Shown: one piece after another, positions 46,244 through 56,811 of the stretch | How positions within the stretch are numbered: position 1 is the stretch's first letter | Layout of the letters: each line of letters starts with the position of its first letter | NCBI RefSeq assembly: GCF_031458175.1 | Contig: NZ_JAVDXX010000001.1 | Location: forward strand, 310,001-374,000 | Length of the DNA: 64,000 nucleotides | Origin: Pseudoglutamicibacter albus | GTDB lineage: Bacteria > Actinomycetota > Actinomycetes > Actinomycetales > Micrococcaceae | Reading direction: 5' to 3' | Program-made: the position numbers and the translations under genes | Notes under the pieces: generated by a model | Seen by the model: the letters and a program-made list of their open reading frames with translations, nothing else | Told to the model about the DNA's origin: nothing | Database searches by the model: none

Positions 46244-46300
46244 AGGCCGGTGTGGTTGATTGCTCGTGAACGCGTGTTCGGCAATAAACCTCACCGGCCT
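46244..46300 (+). terminator. Terminator after purH
   Basis: AGGCCGGTG-T-GGTT pairs with AACC-T-CACCGGCCT. Inner pairings ATTGC/GCAAT and GAAC/GTTC make a long three-part stem, followed by TCTTGC. Confidence 0.7.
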
Positions 46301-46393
46301 TCTTGCGACCATCTAGAATAGAGGCGAGTGTGCCCCGCCAAGCTCAGGGCACAAGTCAACTCATCAGCGACTGTTGAGGGAGAACGCCACCAC

Positions 46394-48616
46394 ATGGCAA
46401 AAATCATCTATACACACACTGACGAAGCGCCGATGCTGGCCACGCACTCGTTCCTGCCGATGGTTGAGGCTTTCGCCTCCCAAGCGGACGTGCCGATGGA
46501 GACCCGCGATATTTCGCTGGCTGGCCGCATTATCGCAACGTTTTCTCACTTGCTCCCGGAAAACCAGCGCATCAACGATGCACTGGCCGAGCTGGGCGAG
46601 ATGACCCAGAGCCCGGACGCGAACATCGTGAAGCTACCGAACATTTCGGCTTCTGTTCCACAGCTAAAGGCAGCCGTTGCTGAGCTGCAGGGGCAGGGCT
46701 ATGACCTGCCGGACTTCCCAGATGAGCCAAAGACTGACGAAGAGCGCGAGATCCGTGAGCTCTACGGCAAGGTCATGGGTTCGGCCGTGAACCCGGTTCT
46801 GCGTGAGGGTAACTCTGACCGCCGCGCACCGCAGTCGGTCAAGAGCTACGCGAAGAAGAACCCACACTCGATGGGTGAGTGGACTAAAGAATCCAAGACC
46901 AACGTCGCGACGATGGGCAAGAACGACTTCGCGTCCAACGAGAAGTCCGTTGTCCTGGAGAAAGACGACGAACTCACCATCCGCTTCACCCCTGCCGGTG
47001 GCGAGGCTAAGGTTCTCAAGCCTGCGTTCAAGGTGCTTGAAGGCGAGGTTGTTGACGGTACCTTCATGTCTGTGAAGGCGCTCGATGCGTTCCTCAAGGA
47101 ACAGGTTGCACGCGCTAAGGATGAAGGCATCCTGTTCTCCGCGCACCTCAAGGCGACCATGATGAAGGTCTCCGACCCGATCATCTTTGGCCGCGTTGTG
47201 CGCGCATACTTCGCTGACCTGTTCGCCAAGTACGGCGAGAAGCTCGCTGAAGCCGGTTTGTCCCCGAACAACGGCCTGGCCTCGATCATCTCCGGCTTGG
47301 ATTCCCTCGACTCCGAGACGGCCGAAGGCGTCAAGGCTGAGATCGAGAAGGCCTACAACGAAGGCCCAGCGATCGCGATGGTCGATTCCTCGCGCGGGAT
47401 CACCAACCTGCACGTCCCATCGGACATCATCGTTGACGCATCCATGCCAGCGATGATCCGCACCTCCGGCCAGATGTGGAACGCGGACGATAAGACCCAG
47501 GACACCCTGGCGATCATCCCAGACTCCTCCTACGCGGGCGTCTACCAGACCGTGATCGAGGACTGCCGCGCCAACGGTGCATTCGACCCAGCAACCATGG
47601 GTACCGTCCCGAACGTTGGCCTCATGGCCCAGAAGGCCGAAGAGTACGGTTCGCACGACAAGACCTTCCAGCTTGAGGAAGACGGCACAGTTGAGGTCGT
47701 CAACTCCGCGGGCGACGTCCTGATCTCCCACGAGGTTGAGGCCGGCGACATCTGGCGTGCATGCCAGACCAAGGACCTGCCGATCCGCAACTGGGTTGAG
47801 CTCGCAGTTGAGCGCTCCCGCCAGTCCGGTATGCCAGCTGTGTTCTGGCTCGATGAGAACCGCGCACACGATGCGAACCTCATCGAGAAGGTCAACACCT
47901 ACCTCAAGGACCTCGACACCGACGGCCTGGACATCCGCATCCTCGCCCCGAAGGAAGCAACCCAGTTCTCGGTGGACCGCATCCGCAAGGGTGAGGACAC
48001 CATCTCGGTGACCGGTAACGTCCTACGTGACTACCTGACCGATCTGTTCCCGATCCTCGAGCTCGGCACGTCTGCGAAGATGCTCTCGATCGTCCCGTTG
48101 CTCGCTGGCGGTGGCCTGTTCGAGACCGGCGCTGGCGGTTCCGCACCGAAGCACGTCCAGCAGCTCGTTGAAGAGAACCACCTGCGTTGGGACTCCCTCG
48201 GCGAGTTCCTCGCTTTGGCTGAATCCTTCGAGAAGTTCGGCCGCCAGACCGAGACCCCAGCAGCTGAGGTTCTCGGCCGCGCACTCGACGCAGCGACCGG
48301 CACGTTCCTGGATGAGAACAAGTCCCCATCCCGCAAGGTAGGCGAGCTCGACAACCGCGGCTCCCACTACTACCTGGTCCGCTACTGGGCTGAAGAGCTC
48401 GCCAAGCAGACCGAGGACGCACGCCTCGCGGAGGTCTTCGCACCTGTTGCGAAGGCACTGGTTGAGAAGGAAGAGCAGATCATCTCCGAGCTCAACGGCG
48501 CACAGGGTGTGGCTGTTGAGCTGGGTGGCTACTACCGCCCAGACGAGAAGAAGGTCTCCGAGATCATGCGGCCATCCGCAACCCTCAACGAGATCATCGA
48601 CGGCCTCAAAGCTTAA
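46394..48616 (+). CDS. icd: Monomeric NADP-dependent isocitrate dehydrogenase
   Basis: 740 aa, the size of the monomeric IDH-II class (not the ~400-residue dimeric type). Start ATG 46394 ([19 protein letters not shown]) with GGGAG upstream. Class marks include the N-terminal [68 protein letters not shown] and [30 protein letters not shown]. It makes 2-oxoglutarate and NADPH. Strongly optimised C-ending codons suggest high expression. Monocistronic, with a -10-like TAGAAT at 46314-46319. Confidence 0.98.
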   Translation: MAKIIYTHTDEAPMLATHSFLPMVEAFASQADVPMETRDISLAGRIIATFSHLLPENQRINDALAELGEMTQSPDANIVKLPNISASVPQLKAAVAELQGQGYDLPDFPDEPKTDEEREIRELYGKVMGSAVNPVLREGNSDRRAPQSVKSYAKKNPHSMGEWTKESKTNVATMGKNDFASNEKSVVLEKDDELTIRFTPAGGEAKVLKPAFKVLEGEVVDGTFMSVKALDAFLKEQVARAKDEGILFSAHLKATMMKVSDPIIFGRVVRAYFADLFAKYGEKLAEAGLSPNNGLASIISGLDSLDSETAEGVKAEIEKAYNEGPAIAMVDSSRGITNLHVPSDIIVDASMPAMIRTSGQMWNADDKTQDTLAIIPDSSYAGVYQTVIEDCRANGAFDPATMGTVPNVGLMAQKAEEYGSHDKTFQLEEDGTVEVVNSAGDVLISHEVEAGDIWRACQTKDLPIRNWVELAVERSRQSGMPAVFWLDENRAHDANLIEKVNTYLKDLDTDGLDIRILAPKEATQFSVDRIRKGEDTISVTGNVLRDYLTDLFPILELGTSAKMLSIVPLLAGGGLFETGAGGSAPKHVQQLVEENHLRWDSLGEFLALAESFEKFGRQTETPAAEVLGRALDAATGTFLDENKSPSRKVGELDNRGSHYYLVRYWAEELAKQTEDARLAEVFAPVAKALVEKEEQIISELNGAQGVAVELGGYYRPDEKKVSEIMRPSATLNEIIDGLKA

Positions 48617-48633
48617 GTTTCTCGCTGATACAG

Positions 48634-48673
48634 CGAACGGGCGGCGTGACCACATGGTCACGCCGCCCGTTCG
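48634..48673. terminator. Terminator between convergent icd and the carbonic-anhydrase-like gene
   Basis: CGAACGGGCGGCGTGACCA pairs perfectly with TGGTCACGCCGCCCGTTCG with almost no loop; the 3' side continues TTTAC. Confidence 0.85.
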
Positions 48674-48713
48674 TTTACACGTCAGTGTGTTTGTGTGGCA
48701 GCGCCGCAGTGCT

Positions 48714-49235
48714 TTAGCTGCTTAGCGCTGCTGCGTGGCGGCGAGCCAGGCCGACGTAGGTTTCAGCGGACGTTGAGAGTGCAGCGACTTCCTCGTCGGT
48801 CAGTTCGCGGCGAACCTTCGCAGGAGCCCCGGCGACCAGCGAGCGCGGAGGGACCTCCATACCCTCCAGAACCAGCGCGCCAGCGGCGATGAGCGACTGC
48901 TCGCCGATGACCGCGCCGTTCATGATGGTCGCCGACATCCCGATGAGCGTGCCATCACCCACCGTGCAGCCGTGCACCACTGCGGCGTGGCCGACCGTAA
49001 CGTCATCGCCGAGCGTGCACGGGTACTCAGGGTCAGCGTGGACCACCACGTTATCCTGCAGGTTGGTGCGGGCGCCGATGCGGATCGGCGCGGAATCCCC
49101 ACGGACTGATACCCCATAGAACGCCGAAGAGTCTTCTGCTAAAACTGCATCGCCACTTACCGTGGCGGTTGGGGCTAGGAATGCGGCAGCGCCCACGTCA
49201 GGGGTGCCGTTATCGAGTGCAATGATGTGTGCCAT
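48714..49235 (-). CDS. Gamma-carbonic anhydrase-like hexapeptide-repeat protein
   Basis: 173 aa, left-handed beta-helix. The zinc His pattern of the PaaY/YrdA/gamma-CA group is visible: NLQDNVVVHADPEYP, then VGHAAVVHGCTVG (two His), with GALVLEGMEVPPRSLVAGAPAK at the end. The typical catalytic acidic loop of Cam is absent, so the activity may be carbonic anhydrase or a related metal-dependent one. Confidence 0.88.
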   Translation of the reverse strand: MAHIIALDNGTPDVGAAAFLAPTATVSGDAVLAEDSSAFYGVSVRGDSAPIRIGARTNLQDNVVVHADPEYPCTLGDDVTVGHAAVVHGCTVGDGTLIGMSATIMNGAVIGEQSLIAAGALVLEGMEVPPRSLVAGAPAKVRRELTDEEVAALSTSAETYVGLARRHAAALSS

Positions 49236-49280
49236 GTAGCAAGCCTACTGACGCAGGCCCACTCTTGCATCCAAAGCCGT

Positions 49281-50180
49281 TCAGTCTTGTTTCCAGTAGC
49301 TCGGCATCTCTGGAGCATCCTGGGGATCGAACCCTTCGGTAGGCACGGTTTGGTCGGGGCAGCGTTTCAGGACCTGTTTCATCGCGTCCTTTTCGGCCTG
49401 GGTGACCCACAGTTTATAGCGGGACTTCACGGCGATCTGGCGGGCCACCATCGGGCACCTGTAGGACTTATTGGGTGGGAGCCAGCTTGCGGCGTCGCGG
49501 TCAGATTTCTGCTGGTTGAGTGGCCCGGAGACCGCGAGCAGGTTCAGCGGGTCATTCGCGAGCAAGATCCGTTCGCGTTTGCTCAAGTTCTGGGCGCCCT
49601 TCTGCCACGCGTCAGATAACGCTACGACGTGGTCGATCTGGACCGCCTCGGAGGTGCGGGGGCCGCGCTGAAAGTTGATCATGTCGCCCGAATACGGGTC
49701 ACGGAGGACGCCTTTTTCGACGCCGCAGCGGCCTTGTTGGGTGATATCGCTCAGGTCTCGCTTGAGGATGTCGTCGCGGGTGCGGCAACCGTTACGGTCG
49801 GTATCGAGCCACGCCCGCCCGAAAGACTCTTTACGGTTATAGCCGGTCTTAGGCGCGCGGCCCTTGACCTCGAGGGTCTCCAGGACTGCTGCCGCATTAT
49901 GAGACCGCGCGGGATCAGTGGCTCTATTGTCACCCGGCGCGGTTTGGGACGGCGCTGCTTTGGAAGGCGCGGTTTTGGAAGGCGCCGGCGTGGAAGGTGC
50001 GGTCGCGCTGGGCTTGCTTTCACCCGGCGCGGTTTCATTCGGTGCGGTTGAACTACCGTTGATGGAGAGCTTACCGATCACGAAAATCAAGAGCGCAGTC
50101 ACAGCAAGGGCCATGAGTTTGTTAAATGTTTTCTTGAATTTTCGTGAGGCGCCAGACTTTCGTTGCATACCGAGCATCAT
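49281..50180 (-). CDS. Secreted HNH nuclease-like protein (DUF1524/GmrSD C-terminal type)
   Basis: About 299 aa. Start uncertain: ATG 50180 (GGTGG upstream), ATG 50177, ATG 50168 or 50219. A basic stretch and one hydrophobic segment (MALAVTALLIFVIGKL) form a signal or anchor. Next comes a repeated Ala-Pro-Ser-Lys-Thr linker, then the nuclease domain with LDTDRNGCRTRDDIL, the catalytic QIDHVVALSDAWQKGA and ANDPLNLLAVSGPLNQQKSDRDAASWLPPNKSYRC. Such exported HNH proteins probably degrade external DNA for nutrition or defence. It is divergent from rlmC. Confidence 0.87.
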   Translation of the reverse strand: MMLGMQRKSGASRKFKKTFNKLMALAVTALLIFVIGKLSINGSSTAPNETAPGESKPSATAPSTPAPSKTAPSKAAPSQTAPGDNRATDPARSHNAAAVLETLEVKGRAPKTGYNRKESFGRAWLDTDRNGCRTRDDILKRDLSDITQQGRCGVEKGVLRDPYSGDMINFQRGPRTSEAVQIDHVVALSDAWQKGAQNLSKRERILLANDPLNLLAVSGPLNQQKSDRDAASWLPPNKSYRCPMVARQIAVKSRYKLWVTQAEKDAMKQVLKRCPDQTVPTEGFDPQDAPEMPSYWKQD

Positions 50181-50273
50181 CCACCAACCCGCGCTCGCGC
50201 CGCGAGTTCGGCTCGCCATGCACGCGTATGTGAAGCATCACGCAACGGGATCTACCGCCATAATGGATGAATC

Positions 50274-51419
50274 ATGCAGTGCGATTATTACGATGCGGGA
50301 GTGTGTTTATCCTGCACGCTCATTCAACAGCCCTACGCCCAACAGGTTGAACTCAAACGGAGCCAGGCTCAAACGTTGCTCGAGCCGTACGGGCCAACGG
50401 CCTGGCTTGAACCGTTCACTGGGCCTGAGCAGGGCTACCGCACCCGCATCAAAATGGTGGTGGGCGGAACCTATCGACGCCCGACTTTCGGGATCCTGGA
50501 CCGGGAGCGCCGCGGTGTGGACTTGCGCGAATGCGGGGTGATCCACCCGGAACTGACCCGCATGTTCGGGCTCATTCATTCGCTCATCCGCATCAGCAAA
50601 CTCGCCCCGTATTCCGTCCCCGAGCGCACAGGCGAGCTCAAACAAGTCCACATGACGTTGAACGAAGCCGGGCAGATCATGCTGCGATTCGTGATGCGCT
50701 CCCGCGCCGGAGTCAAAGCCTTGCGACCGAACCTGGCCGGCTTCCTCGAAAGAGCCCCGCACATCGTGACGGTGACAGCCAACCTGTTGCCGGATCACGT
50801 CGCGCTCGCCGAGGGAGAAGAAGAAATCCATCTAACCGGTGAAACCACGTTCCCGCTCACGATCAGCCGCCTGCCGTTGCGGGTTCGTCCGCAAGGGTTT
50901 GTGCAGACTAATCAGGCGGTTGCCGAGGGGCTTTATGCCCAGGCGGGGGAGTGGATCGCAGCGGCCTCGCGGGACAGCCACGTAGGGCCTCCGGAGACCG
51001 TGTGGGATCTGTATGCGGGCGTTGGCGGTTTCGGGTTCACAGCGGCCCAAGCCGGGGCCGGGCACGTGATAGGCGTTGAGACCTCCTCCGAGGCGGTCGC
51101 TGCCGGCAACGCCGCGGCAGCGGCACAGGGTATGGCCGCGGTCGAGTTCATCGCGGCTGATGCGACGCAGTGGGTTCGCGAGAAACCTGCGCCAGAGCTC
51201 ATCATCGTCAATCCGCCTCGGCGCGGACTAGGTCCAGACCTGCCCGTGTGGCTCAACGAATGCGAAGCCGAGAGCATCATCTATTCGAGTTGCAACCCCA
51301 CCACGCTCGCCCGTGACCTCGCCGCGATGAGCAACTGGAGCATCGAGCAGGCGCGCTTGTTCGACATGTTCCCTCAAACCCCGCACATGGAGGTCATCGC
51401 GCTGCTGAGCAGGTCTTAG
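50274..51419 (+). CDS. rlmC: 23S rRNA (uracil-5-)-methyltransferase RlmC
   Basis: 381 aa. It opens directly with the [4Fe-4S] cysteine cluster CDYYDAGVCLSC, plus a fourth Cys in LRECGVIHP, and lacks a TRAM domain, the layout of RlmC/RumB. The SAM site is VWDLYAGVGGFGFTAAQAG, motif IV is VNPPRRGLG, and the catalytic Cys lies in YSSCNPTTLARDL. It methylates U747 of 23S rRNA in E. coli; the target here is inferred. Monocistronic, convergent on purU. Confidence 0.93.
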   Translation: MQCDYYDAGVCLSCTLIQQPYAQQVELKRSQAQTLLEPYGPTAWLEPFTGPEQGYRTRIKMVVGGTYRRPTFGILDRERRGVDLRECGVIHPELTRMFGLIHSLIRISKLAPYSVPERTGELKQVHMTLNEAGQIMLRFVMRSRAGVKALRPNLAGFLERAPHIVTVTANLLPDHVALAEGEEEIHLTGETTFPLTISRLPLRVRPQGFVQTNQAVAEGLYAQAGEWIAAASRDSHVGPPETVWDLYAGVGGFGFTAAQAGAGHVIGVETSSEAVAAGNAAAAAQGMAAVEFIAADATQWVREKPAPELIIVNPPRRGLGPDLPVWLNECEAESIIYSSCNPTTLARDLAAMSNWSIEQARLFDMFPQTPHMEVIALLSRS

Positions 51420-51449
51420 TCGAAAACGGCAGGGCTTAGTCGAAGACAA
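51410..51449. repeat. 20-bp tandem duplication spanning the rlmC and purU stop codons
   Basis: CAGGTCTTAGTCGAAAACGG is followed by CAGGGCTTAGTCGAAGACAA. The first copy holds the rlmC stop (TAG), the second the purU stop on the minus strand. Confidence 0.7.
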
Positions 51450-52314
51450 CAGTGCGGTGGCCGTCCAGGAGCACGCGATGCTGGGCGTGCCACCGTACCG
51501 CGCGCGCGAGCGTCTGTGCCTCGGTAGCGCTACCTTGCTGCACGAGCTCTTCCGGGGTGCGGTCGTGACGCACCGGGGTCACGGCCTGGTCGATGATCGG
51601 GCCTTCGTCGAGGTCGCTGGTCACATAGTGCGCGGTGGCGCCGATGAGTTTGACACCGCGGGCATGCGCCTGGTGGTACGGCCGGGCCCCCTTGAAGGAG
51701 GGCAGGAACGAGTGGTGGATGTTGATCGCCCGGCCAGATAGTTCGTTGCAGAGCTCATCGGAGAGGATCTGCATGTAACGGGCGAGCACCACGAGGTCGA
51801 TCTCGTGCTCAGCAACAAGCTCCCGCAGCTTCGCCTCGGCGTCTGCCTTGGTGTCTTTCGTGACCGGGATGTGCGTGAACGGCACGCCATAAAACTCAGC
51901 GAGCGGCTTCAACGCGGTGTGGTTGGAGACAATGAGCGGCACCTCGATCGGCAGGTAGCCTGCGTGCTGGCGGCTCAACAACTCTTCGAGCGCGTGCGGG
52001 GCCTTTGAACACATGATGAGGGTCCGCAGTGGCGCGTCCGCGTCCCACACCTTCAAATCCATCTGGAACTGCTGAGCGACCGCGCGGAGATGAGCCTCGA
52101 CATCGACGGTGGGCAGACGCACGTCCGCTTCAATCCGCATGAAGAACGTGCCGGTCTGGTCAGAACCGTACTGCTGGGATTCCACGATGTTGCCGCCGGC
52201 TTGAAACAGCGCCCCGGTCACGTGGTGGACGATGCCCGGCTGGTCTGGGCAGGACAAGCTCACCACAATACGGTGGCTGCTGTTGACATCGCGGTGGCTA
52301 GTTTTGCGCTCCAT
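51436..52314 (-). CDS. purU: Formyltetrahydrofolate deformylase
   Basis: 292 aa from ATG 52314; GTG 52323 is possible. There is no Shine-Dalgarno, and TATCGT lies seven bases upstream, fitting a leaderless transcript. N-terminal ACT domain (about 12-90, [20 protein letters not shown]). The C-terminal formyltransferase fold has the Asn-His-Asp triad: [13 protein letters not shown] and [19 protein letters not shown]. It hydrolyses 10-formyl-THF to formate and THF, balancing the folate pool with glyA and folD next door. Confidence 0.96.
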   Translation of the reverse strand: MERKTSHRDVNSSHRIVVSLSCPDQPGIVHHVTGALFQAGGNIVESQQYGSDQTGTFFMRIEADVRLPTVDVEAHLRAVAQQFQMDLKVWDADAPLRTLIMCSKAPHALEELLSRQHAGYLPIEVPLIVSNHTALKPLAEFYGVPFTHIPVTKDTKADAEAKLRELVAEHEIDLVVLARYMQILSDELCNELSGRAINIHHSFLPSFKGARPYHQAHARGVKLIGATAHYVTSDLDEGPIIDQAVTPVRHDRTPEELVQQGSATEAQTLARAVRWHAQHRVLLDGHRTVVFD

Positions 52315-52406
52315 AGGGTTCACGATAGCGGGGGCTTGCGGTGGGGTTGCTATTCGTTGAGTTGCTGCGTCGAGTTATGTTCGGTGTCTGATGGGTGTTC
52401 ACGGGC

Positions 52407-52412
52407 TAGAAT
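52407..52412 (+). promoter_or_regulatory. Probable -10 of the glyA-folD promoter
   Basis: TAGAAT, with no good -35. It would give a leader of about 97 bases. I looked for a glycine or THF riboswitch in this leader and saw no conserved core. Confidence 0.4.
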
Positions 52413-52515
52413 GGAGGCGTCCGCCGTGTGTTCACTCGACACCTCACGTGCCGGGTGCCGCGGCATCGCTGTTGCCGAACACCAACGAGCGCTAAGCGCC
52501 GCACAGGAGAGGCCC

Positions 52516-53805
52516 GTGTCACAGACTTCCGATGTCACTAATCAGCCGCTTGCTGAGGTTGACCCCGAAATCGCTGCCCTGATCGATCAGGAATTGGGGC
52601 GTCAGCGCGACACCCTGGAAATGATCGCTTCTGAGAACTTCGCTCCGCGCGGTGTTTTGGAGGCTCAGGGCTCGGTTCTGACGAATAAGTATGCCGAAGG
52701 TTATCCGGGGCGCCGCTATTACGGCGGCTGCGAATACGTGGATCAGGTTGAAGACCTGGCGCGGGACCGCGTCAAGGCCCTGTTCGGAGCGGGTTTCGCC
52801 AACGTTCAGCCGCACTCGGGAGCTTCCGCTAACGCCGCCGCGTTGGCGGCGATGATCAACCCAGGCGACACGATGCTGGGCCTTTCGCTCGCTCACGGCG
52901 GCCACTTGACGCACGGCATGAAGCTCAACTTCTCCGGCAAGCTCTACAACGTTGCCGCTTACGAAGTAGACCCGGAGACGTTCCGCATCGACATGGATAA
53001 GGTGCGTGAGCAGGCGCTTGAGGCCCGCCCGAACGTGATCGTTGCTGGCTGGTCGGCGTACCCTCGCCAGCTGGATTTCGAGGCGTTCCGTTCGATCGCC
53101 GACGAGGTTGGCGCGCTTCTGTGGGTTGATATGGCGCACTTCGCTGGCCTGGTGGCGGCTGGCTTGCACCCGAACCCGGTGCCGGTTGCTGACGTGACGA
53201 CCTCGACTGTCCACAAGACGCTCGCCGGCCCACGCTCGGGCGTGATCTTGTCCAACACCGCTGAGATGTCCAAGAAGATCAACTCCGCAGTGTTCCCTGG
53301 CCAGCAGGGCGGCCCGCTCATGCACGCGATCGCCGGTAAGGCTGTTGCGTTCAAGGTTGCCGCTTCTGAGGAGTTCAAGAACCGCCAGGAGCGCACGCTG
53401 AGTGGTGCGAAGATCCTCGCCGAACGGCTGACCGCCAAGGACGTTGCCGACACGGGTGTTTCGGTTCTGACCGGCGGCACCGACGTCCACTTGGTCCTGG
53501 TTGACCTGCGCGAATCCGAGCTCGATGGCCAGCAGGGCGAAGACCTGCTGCACGAGGTCGGCATTACCGTCAACCGCAACTCTGTCCCGTGGGATCCACG
53601 CCCGCCGATGGTGACCTCCGGCCTGCGCATCGGCACCCCGGCTCTGGCGACCCGCGGCTTTGGCGACAAGGAGTTCACCGAGGTCGCTGACATCATCGCG
53701 GTTGCTTTGCGTGACGGCAAGAACGCTGATGTTGATGCGTTGCGTGCCCGCGTGGATAAGCTCGCCGCTGACTTCCCGCTCTATCCTGGCCACGAGAACT
53801 GGTAA
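52516..53805 (+). CDS. glyA: Serine hydroxymethyltransferase
   Basis: 429 aa from GTG 52516, with AGGAGAGG upstream. The PLP lysine lies in [15 protein letters not shown] (about 234); other marks are [35 protein letters not shown] and [18 protein letters not shown]. It converts serine and THF to glycine and 5,10-methylene-THF. A longer frame upstream runs through purU and is rejected. The stop TAA abuts the folD ribosome site. Confidence 0.97.
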   Translation: MSQTSDVTNQPLAEVDPEIAALIDQELGRQRDTLEMIASENFAPRGVLEAQGSVLTNKYAEGYPGRRYYGGCEYVDQVEDLARDRVKALFGAGFANVQPHSGASANAAALAAMINPGDTMLGLSLAHGGHLTHGMKLNFSGKLYNVAAYEVDPETFRIDMDKVREQALEARPNVIVAGWSAYPRQLDFEAFRSIADEVGALLWVDMAHFAGLVAAGLHPNPVPVADVTTSTVHKTLAGPRSGVILSNTAEMSKKINSAVFPGQQGGPLMHAIAGKAVAFKVAASEEFKNRQERTLSGAKILAERLTAKDVADTGVSVLTGGTDVHLVLVDLRESELDGQQGEDLLHEVGITVNRNSVPWDPRPPMVTSGLRIGTPALATRGFGDKEFTEVADIIAVALRDGKNADVDALRARVDKLAADFPLYPGHENW

Positions 53806-53814
53806 GGGGGAGTC

Positions 53815-54699
53815 ATGACGGCAGTAAAGCTTGATGGGCGCGCGGCGTCCAAGGCGATCAAGGAAGAGCTCGCTGAGCGTATCGCGGCGCTCAAGGAACA
53901 GGGTGTGACCCCGGGGATCGCTACGGTCCTGGTGGGCGCTGACCCTGCCTCGCAACTGTATGTGGGGATGAAGCACAAGCAGTCGGTGGCGTTGGGCATG
54001 AACTCGATCATGCGTGAGCTACCTGCGGATGCGACCCAGGAAGACGTTGAGGCTCTGATCGATGAGCTCAACGCTGATGAGTCCTGCCACGGCTACATCG
54101 TTCAGTTGCCGTTGCCGAAGCACCTGGATACGGATGCGATCTTGGAGCGGATCGATCCGAAGAAGGACGCGGATGGCCTGCACCCAACGAATCTCGGCAA
54201 GCTGGTGCTCAACGTCAATGACCCGATCGACACCCCGTTGCCGTGCACCCCGCGCGGTGTGATCGAGCTTTTGACTCGCAACGGTGTTGAGATCGCGGGC
54301 AAGCATGTTGTTGTTGTGGGCCGCGGTGTCACGATCGGTCGTCCGATCGGCTTGTTGCTGACCCGCCGCGAACACAACGCGACCGTGACCCTGACCCACA
54401 CCGGCACCAAGGACATGAGCGAGCACTTGCGCCGGGCCGACATCGTGGTTGCCGGCGCGGGCGTCAAGCACATGATCAAGGCTGAAGACATCAAGCCGGG
54501 TGCAGCTGTACTGGATGTGGGTGTGACCCGCGAGCCCGACCCTGAGGGTGGCCGCGATAAGGTCTACGGCGACGTCGATCCAGCGGTCCAAGAGGTAGCA
54601 GGGTACCTTTCGCCGAACCCAGGTGGTGTGGGCCCGATGACGGTCGCGTTGCTCATGACTAACGTTGTTGAAGCCGCCGAACGTTCCCTTAAGAAGTAA
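53815..54699 (+). CDS. folD: Methylene-THF dehydrogenase / methenyl-THF cyclohydrolase
   Basis: 294 aa, normal length. The catalytic Lys lies in [15 protein letters not shown], with [13 protein letters not shown] as the second signature and [19 protein letters not shown] for NADP. It oxidises GlyA product to 10-formyl-THF, the substrate of PurN, PurH and PurU. Starts 10 bases after glyA. A 21-bp hairpin ends the operon. Confidence 0.97.
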   Translation: MTAVKLDGRAASKAIKEELAERIAALKEQGVTPGIATVLVGADPASQLYVGMKHKQSVALGMNSIMRELPADATQEDVEALIDELNADESCHGYIVQLPLPKHLDTDAILERIDPKKDADGLHPTNLGKLVLNVNDPIDTPLPCTPRGVIELLTRNGVEIAGKHVVVVGRGVTIGRPIGLLLTRREHNATVTLTHTGTKDMSEHLRRADIVVAGAGVKHMIKAEDIKPGAAVLDVGVTREPDPEGGRDKVYGDVDPAVQEVAGYLSPNPGGVGPMTVALLMTNVVEAAERSLKK

Positions 54700-54716
54700 C
54701 GGTCACGCGACGTAAG

Positions 54717-54752
54717 TAGGGGAATCGATCCGGCTAGGGGATTCAAACCTCG
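54717..54752. repeat. 18-bp tandem duplication downstream of folD
   Basis: TAGGGGAATCGATCCGGC is followed directly by TAGGGGATTCAAACCTCG. Confidence 0.5.
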
Positions 54753-54764
54753 CTTGATATGCGA

Positions 54765-54808
54765 AGTGGGGGCGTCCAAACAGTTCAAACTGTTTGGACG
54801 CCCCCACT
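54765..54808. terminator. 21-bp terminator between convergent folD and katA
   Basis: AGTGGGGGCGTCCAAACAGTT pairs perfectly with AACTGTTTGGACGCCCCCACT with a two-base loop; CGTTTAA follows. Confidence 0.85.
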
Positions 54809-54833
54809 CGTTTAAGCGGTAGGCCGTCTCAGC

Positions 54834-56291
54834 TTAGTTGCGGACGTTGGCTTCGATGCGCTGGCCGACCTCTTCGTCGATGTTCTTCCAGTACTCGATG
54901 GCGTTGGAGAGAACTGGCTCTACAACGTCGGAGAGCGCGCCGGAAACGGTTTCGACGAGGCGGTCACGGCCGGCGTCGTCGAAGACGTTGCGGACCAGGT
55001 CGTGTGCCTGCGAGAAGTCGTCGTCGTCCTTACGGAGGGTGTAGGCCGCGCGGGTCAGGTCGCCGTCAGCTTCCCAACCGTTGTCGACTGGGCCCTCTTC
55101 ATCCGACCACGAGTCACCAAACGAGTTCGGGGCGTAAACGGAGCGAGCACCGGTGTGCTCGTACCACATGTTGCCCTCGAAGTTGTAGGTGTGGACGTCG
55201 TTGATTGGACGGTTGACAGGCAGCTGCTGGAAGTTGGTGCCGATGCGGTAGCGCTGTGCATCCGCGTATGCGAAGTTACGGCCCAGCAGCATCTTGTCTG
55301 GGGAGTTACCGGTACCTGGAACCATGTTCGCTGGGGAGAAAGCAGCCTGCTCGATCTCAGCGAAGAAGTTCTCAGGGTTGCGGTTCAGGGTGAAGGTACC
55401 GACCTTGTGGCGCGGGTAGTCGCCCAGTGGCCAGATCTTGGTGAGGTCGAATGGGTTCAGACGGTAGGTCTTTGCCTCTTCGTACGGCATGATCTGAACG
55501 TGCATGTCCCACTTCGGGTAGTCGCCGTTCTTGATGGCCTCGAACAGGTCGCGGCGGTGTGCTTCAGCGTCGGTACCTGCCAGCTGCTCTGCTTCCTCGT
55601 TGGTGAGGCCCTCAACACCCTGCTGGGACAGGAAGTGGTAGCGAACCCAGAAGCGCTCGCCTTCAGCGTTGACCCACAGGTAGGTGTGGGAGCCGTAGCC
55701 GTTCATGTGGCGGTAGCTCTTAGGGATACCGCGGTCACCCATGAGGTAGGAAACCTGGTGTGCGGTCTCTGGGTTCTGGGTCCAGAAGTCCCACTGCATC
55801 GTGTTGTCGCGCAGACCGTTTTCAGGCAGGCGTTTCTGCGAACGGATGAAGTGTGGGAACTTCATTGGGTCGCGCACAAAGAAGACTGGGGTGTTGTTAC
55901 CGACGAGGTCGAAGTTGCCCTCTTCGGTGTAGAACTTGAGCGCGAAACCTCGAACGTCACGCCACGTGTCTGGGGAGCCGAGCTCACCAGCAACCGTGGA
56001 GAAACGAGCCAGCATCGGGGTCTTCTTGCCAGGCTGCAGGAAGTCAGCCTTGGTCCACTTCGAAACGTCCTCGGTGACCTCGAGCTCACCGAATGCGCCG
56101 GAACCCTTTGCGTGTGGGCGGCGCTCTGGAACGTTCATGCGGTTGAAGTGTGCCAGCGTCTCGACCAGGTGGTGGTCGTGCAGGACGATCGGGCCGTCCT
56201 GGCCAACGGTCAGCGAGTTGCGGTCGCTGACAGCAGGGATGCCGGCCTGGGTGGTTGAACCAGTGCCGTGGGGCTTGGTGTTCTCAGCCAT
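54834..56291 (-). CDS. katA: Monofunctional heme catalase
   Basis: 485 aa, small-subunit clade 3 size. The distal His60 lies in [17 protein letters not shown] and the distal Asn in [15 protein letters not shown]. The proximal heme-ligand Tyr lies in [15 protein letters not shown] (a variant of RLFSYPDTQRHRLG). It destroys hydrogen peroxide. AAAGGAGCAAC precedes the ATG. It lies 43 bases after fur in one operon, so Fur box 56812 should control it. Confidence 0.96.
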   Translation of the reverse strand: MAENTKPHGTGSTTQAGIPAVSDRNSLTVGQDGPIVLHDHHLVETLAHFNRMNVPERRPHAKGSGAFGELEVTEDVSKWTKADFLQPGKKTPMLARFSTVAGELGSPDTWRDVRGFALKFYTEEGNFDLVGNNTPVFFVRDPMKFPHFIRSQKRLPENGLRDNTMQWDFWTQNPETAHQVSYLMGDRGIPKSYRHMNGYGSHTYLWVNAEGERFWVRYHFLSQQGVEGLTNEEAEQLAGTDAEAHRRDLFEAIKNGDYPKWDMHVQIMPYEEAKTYRLNPFDLTKIWPLGDYPRHKVGTFTLNRNPENFFAEIEQAAFSPANMVPGTGNSPDKMLLGRNFAYADAQRYRIGTNFQQLPVNRPINDVHTYNFEGNMWYEHTGARSVYAPNSFGDSWSDEEGPVDNGWEADGDLTRAAYTLRKDDDDFSQAHDLVRNVFDDAGRDRLVETVSGALSDVVEPVLSNAIEYWKNIDEEVGQRIEANVRN

Positions 56292-56334
56292 GTTGCTCCT
56301 TTACTTGGATGAGATTGGAACTTTGTAGACGACC

Positions 56335-56793
56335 TTATGCTTCTTTGCAGTCCTCGCAAAGACCGCGGTAGAGAACCTCCGCCACGTCAATGTCGATGCC
56401 GTGGGTGTGTGAAGGTTCAAGGCACGGGGCGTGCCCGAGGGCACACTCCACGTCCTCAAGTCTGCCGCATTTCACGCACTGAACATGGTGATGGTTATCC
56501 CCGGTCTCCACCTCATACAGGGTGGGGGAGTTAGGGACTTCCACGCGCCGTAACAGCCTCACGTTCGTGAGGTCATGCAGGATCATGTGCGTGGTTGAAA
56601 GCGCTAACTGGGGTAGAGCTTCCGATGCGTACTTGTGGATCTGTTCTGCCGACGCATGGGATGACGCGGCTGTTGCTCGCATCACCGCCATCCGTTGCTT
56701 GGTGACACGGCGATTATGCGCCTTGAGCGTGTCCGCCCATGAGCGTTCACGGTCGTCAACGGGTGAAGCCGCCGTGATCGGTCCGAGTGTCAT
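56335..56793 (-). CDS. Fur-family regulator (FurA/PerR/CatR-like)
   Basis: 152 aa from ATG 56793; GTG 56802 is possible. The winged helix (about 20-85) includes HASAEQIHKYASEALPQLAL and TTHMILHDLTNVRLLRRV. The metal-binding half has DNHHHVQCVKCGRLEDVEC and a C-terminal CEDCKEA, giving two CxxC pairs for structural zinc, plus the HTHGIDIDVAEVLYRG helix. Its position directly upstream of katA matches the peroxide-sensing FurA/CatR type rather than iron Fur, which fits DtxR being the iron regulator here. A perfect operator lies upstream. Confidence 0.9.
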   Translation of the reverse strand: MTLGPITAASPVDDRERSWADTLKAHNRRVTKQRMAVMRATAASSHASAEQIHKYASEALPQLALSTTHMILHDLTNVRLLRRVEVPNSPTLYEVETGDNHHHVQCVKCGRLEDVECALGHAPCLEPSHTHGIDIDVAEVLYRGLCEDCKEA

Positions 56794-56811
56794 GCAACAC
56801 ACTCTAGCAAA

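Noticed and set aside
52090-52515. N-terminal extension of glyA
   Set aside because: It overlaps purU on the opposite strand; GTG 52516 has a good ribosome site and matches family length.
52324-52515. Glycine or tetrahydrofolate riboswitch upstream of glyA
   Set aside because: I looked for the conserved cores of both and found none; only a -10-like TAGAAT and short inverted repeats are visible.
52519-53976. 485-codon open frame antisense to glyA
   Set aside because: Same cause: strong codon bias of the sense gene removes stops on the other strand.
55002-56258. 418-codon open frame antisense to katA
   Set aside because: No domain features; katA on the other strand is complete with all catalytic residues.
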